Positions 36,322-43,606 of a DNA stretch of 64,000 nucleotides are shown in pieces. The stretch comes from Verrucosispora sp. WMMD573. GTDB taxonomy: Bacteria; Actinomycetota; Actinomycetes; Mycobacteriales; Micromonosporaceae. Made by a program: the position numbers and the translations under genes. Below the pieces are notes generated by a model that did no database searches, was not told where the DNA came from, and saw only the letters and a list, made by a program, of their open reading frames with translations. The DNA is taken from NCBI RefSeq assembly GCF_027497175.1, contig NZ_CP114901.1, positions 62,001-126,000 on the forward strand, given 5' to 3'. Numbering within the stretch: the first letter of the stretch is position 1; each line of letters opens with the position of its first letter.

Positions 36322-37747
36322 CCCCGCCCTCGTTCCCTGCGAGTTGCCGCACAACAGCCAGCAGAGCGTCCGGTCCGCCGACGTTCCCGGGGAAGACCAC
36401 GTAGGGCAAATTTGGAAACCGGCACTCAGGCCCTGCGCGCCACACCGGCACACCAGGATGAATCTGGCCCTCCACCTGCGCGCGGACGATCCCGAGACCG
36501 GCGGTGGCGACGTCGCTCGCGGTGATGCCACCCTTGCCGATCACATAAGCCGGGCGCACCGGTAGCCGGTCAACGACGCCGATCAGGCCCGCCGAGACCC
36601 GGACGCTGCGGTGCAGGGCCTCACTCGCGGACTTCGAGGCCAGGACGGTTCGGCTGGTGTAAACCACGGTGTCCCGGCCGGAGGCCACAGCGACGCCAGC
36701 GGTCTCGGCGACCCGGTCGGCCTCTGCTTCGGCCCGCCGGCCGGCCTCGTCGAGAGCCGCAGCATCGACCTGTACGCCCACCACCGCGTCGGCCGTAAGC
36801 AAACGGCCGAGTTGGGCGGTCGTGGTGGGGACGTGGGAACCGACCACGACCAGTCCACCCGGTCCACCTCGCCGTGCCAGTCCCAGTTCCGCTGCTGTGA
36901 GCAGGCCACGCGCCGTGATCCCGGCGCGGACTGGCACGAAGGAGGCGGCGGTGCGGTAGAGCAGGCGGGCCCCGGCCGCCTCGGCGATCAGCACGCCGGT
37001 GACCAGGACCTCCAGGTCGCTCGGATCTAGGGCGTCGCTAACGCATACGGCGCCGTTCCGCAATGCGCCGAGGCGTTCGGCCACGGCCGCCGGGCCGCCT
37101 CGGCGGATATCCGCGAGGGTCAGCACTTCGACCTTGTCGCGCGGGATCTGCCCTCCGCTACGTTCGGCCACCCAGTCGGGCAGGTCGGACGACGTGAAGC
37201 CGAAGGTGGCGTCCCGAGCGTACGGGGTGTCCGCGACCGGTCTCCAACGGGTGCCGTCGGCCACCCAGTGCCGACCATCGACGGTCACACGGCCTCCTTC
37301 GAGGAAGGCTGGGACCATCAGCACCCCGTCAACCGCGCCGCCGAGTCCCTCTGCCAGGGCCACCGTCTCGTCGGGGAAGTGGCCCCGCAGCGTGGAATCA
37401 CCCCGACTCACCACCGCGATCGCGCGCCGCGTCCACCGCGCCGCAGTCCGAATCTGCCAACCGGTGCGGAAGTTGATCTCCGCTGCCCGGACCGGATCCA
37501 GTGACCGTGAGTTCGTCAACAGGTACAGTGCCGGCGGTCTCGAGGCAAGCTCGGCGGCGATCGACGACACATCCCAGCGGGTGAGGACCGGCACCCCGTG
37601 CACGGTCTGCGTTCCGGTCGGGTCGTCGTCGAGCACCACAACGGTGCATCCGGCGGCGGCGATCCGCTCCGCCAGCGGCGGCATGAGCGGCTCGGACCAC
37701 GGTGGAGGCAGCGTCGCGCGGTCCGGCCAGTACCGTGAGGCGGTCAT
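36314..37747 (-). CDS. Four-carbon acid sugar kinase family protein (DUF1537)
   Basis: The 477-residue protein has the two-domain DUF1537 layout. The N-terminal substrate domain has VVVLDDDPTGTQTVHGVPVL, LTNSRSLDP, VVSRGDSTLRGHFPDE; the C-terminal nucleotide domain has GGLVVVGSHVPTTTAQLG, VIGKGGITASDVA and VFPGNVGGPDALLAVV. Characterised relatives phosphorylate D-threonate, D-erythronate, L-threonate or 3-oxo-tetronates. It presumably phosphorylates the acid formed in this pathway. The ATG at 37747 overlaps the VOC stop. Confidence 0.9.
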   Translation of the reverse strand: MTASRYWPDRATLPPPWSEPLMPPLAERIAAAGCTVVVLDDDPTGTQTVHGVPVLTRWDVSSIAAELASRPPALYLLTNSRSLDPVRAAEINFRTGWQIRTAARWTRRAIAVVSRGDSTLRGHFPDETVALAEGLGGAVDGVLMVPAFLEGGRVTVDGRHWVADGTRWRPVADTPYARDATFGFTSSDLPDWVAERSGGQIPRDKVEVLTLADIRRGGPAAVAERLGALRNGAVCVSDALDPSDLEVLVTGVLIAEAAGARLLYRTAASFVPVRAGITARGLLTAAELGLARRGGPGGLVVVGSHVPTTTAQLGRLLTADAVVGVQVDAAALDEAGRRAEAEADRVAETAGVAVASGRDTVVYTSRTVLASKSASEALHRSVRVSAGLIGVVDRLPVRPAYVIGKGGITASDVATAGLGIVRAQVEGQIHPGVPVWRAGPECRFPNLPYVVFPGNVGGPDALLAVVRQLAGNEGGDD

Positions 37748-38148
37748 GACCCGACCAGCTCCAGCTGGACACCGCCGGTGCACGCCGGATCGAGGAAGAC
37801 CGCACGCCGGCCGCGCGTGCCCTGATGCGGCGCCGGCTGTGCGGGCGGCACGCCGACCCCGTCGCCAGTCCAGGCGACTTCGACATCGGGCACAGCGAAA
37901 CAGAGATGGTGCAGGCCGGCGCCGTGCCGGTCCATCCAGTCGTGCAGCGGGTGCGGCCGGATCAAGGGCTCGACCAGTTGCAGATGCACCGAGCCTAGAT
38001 CGAGGTGAGTCAGCCTCACGGTGCCGCCGTTGACCACCTCGGCGTGGTCCACTGAGAAGCCGAGCAGGTCACGCCAAAGCGCCAGGGCTTCCTCGGTGTT
38101 TGTCACGACGAGCCCGATGTGATCGAGCCCTGTTGTCCGCTCGTTCAT
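37744..38148 (-). CDS. VOC-family (glyoxalase/epimerase-like) protein
   Basis: The protein of about 134 residues is a paired beta-alpha-beta-beta-beta fold with GLDHIGLVVTNTEEALALW in the first half, a central VHLQLVEPL, and GLHHLCFAVPDVEVAW with a late GGVQLELVG in the second. The His and Glu positions match the metal site of the methylmalonyl-CoA epimerase group. It could epimerise or isomerise an intermediate. An ATG at 38154 overlaps the stop upstream, but the one at 38148 is the right distance from GAAGGG, so I give that. Confidence 0.78.
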   Translation of the reverse strand: MNERTTGLDHIGLVVTNTEEALALWRDLLGFSVDHAEVVNGGTVRLTHLDLGSVHLQLVEPLIRPHPLHDWMDRHGAGLHHLCFAVPDVEVAWTGDGVGVPPAQPAPHQGTRGRRAVFLDPACTGGVQLELVGS

Positions 38149-38150
38149 CG

Positions 38151-39056
38151 TCATCCCTTCACCGCCCCGGCGGTCAGCCCGGACAGGTAGTAGTCCATGA
38201 GGAACGAGAAGACGATCACCACGGGCAGCGCTCCGAGCAGCGCACCGCCCATCAGCTGACCCCAGGCGAAGACGTCACCCACCTGAAGAGCGTTGACCAG
38301 GCCGACTGCCACCGGCTGCTTGTCTGCCGAGCGGACAAAGGTCAACGCGTACAGGTACTCCTGCCAACACAGGGTGAAGGCGAAGAAGAAGACCGAAACC
38401 ACGCCGGGGAGCACCAGGGGTAAATCGATCAGCACCATCGCCCGCAGCCGACTGGCACCGTCGATTCGCGCCGCCTCGGCCAGTTCGACCGGCAGGCTCT
38501 GGAAGTAGCTGGAGAGCATCCAGGCGATGAACGGCACGAGGAAGGTGAGGTAGACCAGGATCAGCGCCCCGAGCGAGTTGGCTAGATGCAGCCGGTTGAC
38601 CACGACGTTCATTGGAATGAACAGCAGCGCCGGCGGCAACAGGTAGGTCGAGAACACAATCACGCCGACGACCGCGCCGCCCCGGTAACGCAGCCGGCCC
38701 AGGCTGTAGGCCGCGGGCACCCCGATGAGCAGCGCGATGGCCGACGCGGAGAGAGCGACGATCAGGCTGTTCAGCGACCAGGTGAGGAACTTCGTCTCGG
38801 TCAGCAGCGCCCGGAAGTGCTCCAGGGTGAGCCCGGTGACCGCGAAAGGTTGGTCGGCGACGCGGTAGAGGTCCGATCCGGTGCGTACGGAGGTCAGCGC
38901 CATCCAGACGAACGGGAAGAGGGTGAACACGGTGAAGAGCGTCATCGTCGCGGTGATTAGTAGCCCGCGGGTCAGCCGCAGTCGGCGCAGCAGCCGTGCC
39001 GTCCGTGGTGGGGAAGCGGGCAGGGGCCGCGAGGTTCGGCCGGATAGGGCGGTCAT
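38151..39056 (-). CDS. Carbohydrate ABC transporter permease (MalG type)
   Basis: The 301-residue permease has six predicted helices and the EAA loop ELAEAARIDGASRLRAMVLIDLPL that contacts the ATPase. FPFVWMALTSVRTGSDLYR after the first helix and YYLSGLTAGAVKG at the C-terminus are standard for the MalG/AraQ side of sugar importers. It pairs with the permease directly upstream; the gap is one base (TGACATG). Confidence 0.93.
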   Translation of the reverse strand: MTALSGRTSRPLPASPPRTARLLRRLRLTRGLLITATMTLFTVFTLFPFVWMALTSVRTGSDLYRVADQPFAVTGLTLEHFRALLTETKFLTWSLNSLIVALSASAIALLIGVPAAYSLGRLRYRGGAVVGVIVFSTYLLPPALLFIPMNVVVNRLHLANSLGALILVYLTFLVPFIAWMLSSYFQSLPVELAEAARIDGASRLRAMVLIDLPLVLPGVVSVFFFAFTLCWQEYLYALTFVRSADKQPVAVGLVNALQVGDVFAWGQLMGGALLGALPVVIVFSFLMDYYLSGLTAGAVKG

Positions 39057-39057
39057 G

Positions 39058-40017
39058 TCACTTGGCCTTTCGTCGCATCACGGCCAACTGCATCGCGATG
39101 ATTGCGGCCAGCGCGGGAAACACGAAGAACGAGATCGCCGAACCAGTGGCGATGTCTGCGCCCCGGATGCCGGTACGGAATGCCAGGGTGCTGATCAGGT
39201 GTGTGCTGTTGACCGGGCCGCCGTTGGTGAGGATCCAGACGATCTGGAAGTCGCCGAGGGTCTGCACGAACGAAAAGAGGGTGACCACGACGAGGATCGG
39301 GGTGAGGTGCGGCAGGATGATGTACCGCAGCCGCTGCCAGGAGTTGGCGCCGTCGACGACCGCTGCCTCGACGAGGTCCTTCGGCACGGTGGCCAGTCCC
39401 GCCAGGATGATGATCCCGAAGAACGGCGCGCCCCGCCAGATGTTCACCGTCTGCACTGCGGCCATCGCCCAGCCGGCCTCGCCGAGCCAGGGGATGTTGC
39501 CGTCAACCAGACCGAGCTGCCGGCCGAGGTAGGTCAGCACGCTGAAGTCGGCCTGGAACATCCACATCCAGGCCAGCACGCTCAACGACGAGGGCACCAC
39601 CCACGGCAGCAGAAACGCCGCGCGGAAGAACCGGCGGAAACGCCGTACCTCGTTCAGCGCCAATGCCATGGCCAGGCCGAGGACGAGCTTGGCGACGACC
39701 GCGGTTACCGTGTAGTTGAAGGTGTTCCACAGGGTGCGGCCGAACACCGGGTCGTCGACCAGCCCTAGGTAGTTGGCGAGGCCGACGAAGGAGACCGCAT
39801 CGCTGCCGAGCGACTTGTCCGTGAGGCTGAACCAGACGGTCAGGACCAGCGGATACCCCACCAGGCCGAGCACGACGACCGCCATCGGCAGCACGAGCAG
39901 GTAACCCAGCGGGGTCTCCCGCTCCAACAGCGACCAGCGGCCCGCATCGGCGCCGGGAGCAGGCCGCCCCGGCGGCGGGCCGGTGCCCGCCGCCGGATCG
40001 AGGGTGTCTGTGGCCAT
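39058..40017 (-). CDS. Carbohydrate ABC transporter permease (MalF type)
   Basis: The 319-residue permease has the MalF/UgpA layout: a first helix in GYLLVLPMAVVVLGLVGYPL, VWFSLTDKSL, ALALNEVRRFRRFFRAAFLLP, and the EAA loop KDLVEAAVVDGANSWQRLRY. The last part, NGGPVNSTHLISTLAFRTG, is typical of the sugar group. ATG at 40017 opens the homologous region after a proline-rich leader. It forms the membrane channel with MalG. Confidence 0.93.
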   Translation of the reverse strand: MATDTLDPAAGTGPPPGRPAPGADAGRWSLLERETPLGYLLVLPMAVVVLGLVGYPLVLTVWFSLTDKSLGSDAVSFVGLANYLGLVDDPVFGRTLWNTFNYTVTAVVAKLVLGLAMALALNEVRRFRRFFRAAFLLPWVVPSSLSVLAWMWMFQADFSVLTYLGRQLGLVDGNIPWLGEAGWAMAAVQTVNIWRGAPFFGIIILAGLATVPKDLVEAAVVDGANSWQRLRYIILPHLTPILVVVTLFSFVQTLGDFQIVWILTNGGPVNSTHLISTLAFRTGIRGADIATGSAISFFVFPALAAIIAMQLAVMRRKAK

Positions 40018-40022
40018 CGTCG

Positions 40023-41348
40023 TCAGCCCTCGTAGACCTTCTTGAGCTCGTCCTCCGCCGCTCGGACCGCCTCGTCTATCGACGCCGAGCCGCTGATCAC
40101 CCGGGCGAACATGTTGACGATGGTCTGGTTGTTGTACGCCTGGGCCGACCGCCGCGAGGCCGGGCCGGGCCAGCCTGGCATGCGCCCGTCGGCTGCCAGG
40201 CCGCCGAGCCCGTCGAGCTTCGGCTCGGAGTTCCACGGCATGGAACGCAGGCTTTCGTAGTTTCTGAGCAGCGGCGTGTAGTAGGTGATGGCGATCTCGG
40301 CGAGCGCAGCAAGCTGCTCGGGCTCCATCAGGTAGCGGTAGAATGCCGTGGCCGGCTCAATCCGCTTACTGTGCCCGAAAATGGCCAGAGAGTTCATCTC
40401 GACGAGTTGTTGGCGTCCGGCCGGCCCGCCAGGGTACCGCGCGTGGCTCATCTTCTCTGCGATTTCCGGTGCCTGCTCTTGAGCGGTGTACCAGATGCTC
40501 GTGGCGTTCTGGGTGACGGCGATCTTTCCGGCGAGAAAGCTGGTGTTGTTGCCGCCCTCGTCGTACGACGAGATCTCCGGCGCACTGACCGCGGCCAATT
40601 CCTGCATCAGCTTGATCGCCTCGCGGGTCTGGCTGCTGTTGATGGCGACGGTGCTGCCGTCCGCCTCCACCTCCGCCGCCCCGTACGACCACAAAAGCGA
40701 GTACGCGACGCTGGCGGAGTCGTTCGGCCCCGCCTGGTTCATAGTGAGTGAGACCCGCGGCAGCTTGGCGTCGTGCAGCCGGGTCGCCACTTCGACGAGC
40801 TGCGACCACGAGACCGGGAATTCCGTGAAGCCGACCTGTTCGAACAGATCGGTCCGCCAGTTCATCACGTGGGCGGTGTACGCCCGCGGGATCGCCCGCC
40901 ACCGACCATCCACGACGCAGGCGTCCTTGGCCACGTCGTACCAGCCGCCGTTGCGCTCACCAATTTCCTCGCACAGGTCGGTCAGGTCGACCAGCCGGTC
41001 GGCGTAGATGTGGGCCTGGTTGGCGAAGAGTTCACCGAGATCCTCCCCTGCCTGGGACTCGACCACGGCGGCGATCTGCTCCCGCCATTCCTTGGCGAAG
41101 GTCAGCTCGACGGCGCCGTCGTGCGCCTCGGCCCAGGCGGCGGCCTGCTTCTGCTGGAGCTCGTGGATGGCGGGGATGAAGCTGGCCCGCATCAGGCCGG
41201 TCAGGCTTCCGCCGCCGAGCGAGGCTCCACCCGTCGAGGTCGAAGTGCCGTCCTCCCCGCAGCCGGCGAGCGCGACGGCCAAGCCGGCGCCGAGGCCCAG
41301 GTGCAACGCTCTACGTCGGGACATTTGTGTGCTACTCGGTTGTGTCAT
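40023..41348 (-). CDS. Extracellular sugar-binding lipoprotein of the ABC importer
   Basis: The 441-residue protein is a type 1 solute-binding lipoprotein with a twin-arginine-like signal (MSRRRALHLGLG) and a lipobox LAVALAGC. Family segments include YTAHVMNWRTDLFEQVGF, NNTSFLAGKIAVTQNATSI and the C-terminal DEAVRAAEDELKK. It captures the sugar outside the membrane. No ATPase gene is present, so the importer probably uses a shared MsiK-type ATPase as in other actinomycetes. GGAG sits seven bases before the ATG. Confidence 0.92.
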   Translation of the reverse strand: MTQPSSTQMSRRRALHLGLGAGLAVALAGCGEDGTSTSTGGASLGGGSLTGLMRASFIPAIHELQQKQAAAWAEAHDGAVELTFAKEWREQIAAVVESQAGEDLGELFANQAHIYADRLVDLTDLCEEIGERNGGWYDVAKDACVVDGRWRAIPRAYTAHVMNWRTDLFEQVGFTEFPVSWSQLVEVATRLHDAKLPRVSLTMNQAGPNDSASVAYSLLWSYGAAEVEADGSTVAINSSQTREAIKLMQELAAVSAPEISSYDEGGNNTSFLAGKIAVTQNATSIWYTAQEQAPEIAEKMSHARYPGGPAGRQQLVEMNSLAIFGHSKRIEPATAFYRYLMEPEQLAALAEIAITYYTPLLRNYESLRSMPWNSEPKLDGLGGLAADGRMPGWPGPASRRSAQAYNNQTIVNMFARVISGSASIDEAVRAAEDELKKVYEG

Positions 41349-41543
41349 GGCGACTCCAAGGGGTTGATCCGGCCGCCGACCGGATCGGGGTGGTGGTGGA
41401 GGAGGAGGATCGGTCGGGGAGTGACCGCCACCGAAGGGCGTCCGATCAAAGTGGCGACGGGGCAGGACGAGCTTCCGGTGAGCGGACGGTGAAATGTCGG
41501 CGGTCTAGCGGATCACTCCGATGCCACCGCCGGGGTCTCACCG

Positions 41544-42368
41544 CTACTGAAGAAGTGTGCGCAGCTTGGTGGCGTTGCCGGCGTCGTCCCCGGTGATCAG
41601 GAAGTACATCATTCCGGCGTCCGAGACGTCACCGTTCTTGTTCATGATGTTGTTGATCACGTTGTGCACATACCGCAGCCGCTGATCGGCCGAGCTGGCC
41701 ATCCAGGACCATTTCGCCTCGCCCCCGCCGGTGCCCAGACCGGCGTTCTGGTCGGGGATCCGCCGGTACTTCACATCCGGGAAGTCGCGGCGGATGTCGG
41801 CGAGGTTCCAGATGTTGTCGTCGTCGTCGTGATTGTTGTTCCAGTCCGAGTGCGAGATCAGCGTGACGTGGCCGTGGACGTCCCGGTTAGAGGCGTCCAG
41901 CGCCCGGTAGATCACGCCCATCGGGCCCGCCCCGACCAGGCACAGCCGGCTGCTGGCGGTCGAGGCGTTGATCTTGTTCCGCAGATGATTGGCGGCGTTG
42001 CCGAGGTTCGCCTGGCTGTTGCGGAAGATCACGCCCACGTCGTAGCCGAACTGGTTCGCGGTGCTCTCGGCCGCGGTGACCATGTCCTGCTCCCAGCTAC
42101 TGTTCGAGCTGCCGAGGTGGGAGTTGTAGTCCCAGTGGACCAGCCGGGACTGCTGCCCCTTCTCGGCCAGCAGCGCGATCGCCATCGCGGACGCACCGAT
42201 GTCGTCCCGGTCGTGGTAGTTGCCGTCGGAGCTCCAGGCGATCCGTTCGCACCCGAAGCTCAGCGCCGGAGCCGCCGCGCTGGCGGCGGTCGCCGCTAGG
42301 CCGAGCAGGCCGAGCGCGGTGACGGCCGCGAACGTCGTACGCAGTGCCCTGGTGGGAAGACCGTTCAT
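41544..42368 (-). CDS. Secreted WSSDGNYHDRDD-family protein, copy 2
   Basis: At 274 residues it has exactly the length of copy 1 and aligns along its whole length with scattered changes (SNSSWEQDMVTAAESTANQ against SNASWERDMKTATEGTGGQ), so it is an older duplicate. The signal peptide ends near AATAASAAAP. All Asp, His and Asn residues of the WSSDGNYHDRDD, GPMGVIYRAL and NNNHDDDDN motifs are kept. It leads the transporter and enzyme genes by 195 bases on the same strand. GGAGG lies nine bases before the ATG. Confidence 0.8.
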   Translation of the reverse strand: MNGLPTRALRTTFAAVTALGLLGLAATAASAAAPALSFGCERIAWSSDGNYHDRDDIGASAMAIALLAEKGQQSRLVHWDYNSHLGSSNSSWEQDMVTAAESTANQFGYDVGVIFRNSQANLGNAANHLRNKINASTASSRLCLVGAGPMGVIYRALDASNRDVHGHVTLISHSDWNNNHDDDDNIWNLADIRRDFPDVKYRRIPDQNAGLGTGGGEAKWSWMASSADQRLRYVHNVINNIMNKNGDVSDAGMMYFLITGDDAGNATKLRTLLQ

Positions 42369-42400
42369 TGGTGGTACCTCCTCCGCGGATGCGAACCTGT

Positions 42401-42416
42401 CGAATACGTTGTATAC
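42401..42416. promoter_or_regulatory. Candidate regulator-binding site before secreted copy 2
   Basis: CGAATACGTTGTATAC, containing the palindrome GTATAC, matches the site at 32533 in 12-13 of 16 positions and lies 33 bases before the start codon. Both are followed by a GTCAAT trinucleotide-pair some 15-20 bases on. Confidence 0.5.
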
Positions 42417-42583
42417 AGTGAACACGAGATCGTCAATGGCAACGTGTCGGTAACCTTGCCCCCTTACCTCTCTGAGGGTTCGTCCAGCCGGCCACCAGTA
42501 GGGACGGCAACGGCCCGCCCAGGCGTCTGTTCAGGCGCCCGGACGGACCGTCGACTACGCTACGACCTCGCCGCGGTGCTCCT

Positions 42584-43606
42584 CTACATGCAGGCCACAC
42601 CGTTCAGGAAGGGCGTGGCGATCGGCGGATCGGTCGGCTCGCCGGTGGCGATGAAGCCGATGGTCACCGACGAGTTAGGGGCGAGGGTGTCGTTCCATCT
42701 CGGCGCGTCGGCCCGGGCCATGTGCCCGCTCTGGCTGAACACGGCGTTCCAGCCGCTGCCGATGACGGCACCGTTGTACATGTGCCAGCCGAGCGACCAC
42801 GGCCGTACACTGACCGGTCCGTCGTTACGTACAGTCACTGACGCCTGAAACCCGCCCGGCCACCGCTGGTCCACTGTCACCGTGGCGTAGCACTTCCCGA
42901 CAGGGCCGGGGTCGCTGCCACCATCGTCGCCGAATATCACGTCGGAGCAGTTGAAGAAGGCCTCCGGACTGTCCGAACGCTGCCAGATGGAGTAGATGAC
43001 ATGCCGTCCCGTCTTGTTCGCAGGCAGCATGGCATCCCACTGGTACGCACCGTCGACGATTGACGGGTTGGTCACTATGGAGAAGGGCGCTGGTTCCAGA
43101 TCCGACCAGGCGAGGGGCCCGGTCGGATCGTAGCCGTCCTTGGTGACGTACACCTCGAAGGTGCCGGGGTGCGGCGCCCACGCGGCATAGGTGAACCGGT
43201 GGGCTGCGCCGGATTCCAGGGTGGTTGCCGGCCAGTCTACGCGGGCGGCGTTGTACGCCGCGTACTTGGTGGTTCCCGCGCCGCAGAGCCGGCCGTCTGG
43301 GATCAGTTCGCGGTGGCGGCCGGCGTTGTCGCCGACCAGCACGCCGTACCAGTCGTAGAGCGGCTGGGTGCCGCCCTGCGCGACGGCGTCGCGGCAGGCG
43401 TTGCTCAGCGGGCTCTCCGGGCCCTCCAGGTAGCAGGCCCAGGTCCGGGTGGCAGGCGAGGTCATCGCGCCGTGCGCATATGCCGGTTGGGGCGCCACCA
43501 CCACCGCGGTCGCCGCCGCGGTGAGGACGGCCAGCGCGCCGGCCATCCGCAGTATCCTACGTTTCGCGGGTTGTGCCCCTGCTTCGCTGGTGAGCGGGCC
43601 GGTCAT
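42584..43606 (-). CDS. Lytic polysaccharide monooxygenase (AA10) with C-terminal CBM2
   Basis: The 340-residue protein has a signal peptide cleaved at AYA-HGAMTSP, exposing the N-terminal histidine of the copper brace; the second His is in YAAWAPHPGTFEVYV. Other AA10 marks are NACRDAVAQGGTQPLYDW and IYSIWQRSDSPEAFFNCSDV. A short GDDGG linker leads to a CBM2 (about residues 238-340, WPGGFQASVTVRNDG). It should cleave crystalline cellulose oxidatively. Its ATG overlaps the GH5 stop (ATGA), so both enzymes come from one transcript. Confidence 0.93.
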   Translation of the reverse strand: MTGPLTSEAGAQPAKRRILRMAGALAVLTAAATAVVVAPQPAYAHGAMTSPATRTWACYLEGPESPLSNACRDAVAQGGTQPLYDWYGVLVGDNAGRHRELIPDGRLCGAGTTKYAAYNAARVDWPATTLESGAAHRFTYAAWAPHPGTFEVYVTKDGYDPTGPLAWSDLEPAPFSIVTNPSIVDGAYQWDAMLPANKTGRHVIYSIWQRSDSPEAFFNCSDVIFGDDGGSDPGPVGKCYATVTVDQRWPGGFQASVTVRNDGPVSVRPWSLGWHMYNGAVIGSGWNAVFSQSGHMARADAPRWNDTLAPNSSVTIGFIATGEPTDPPIATPFLNGVACM

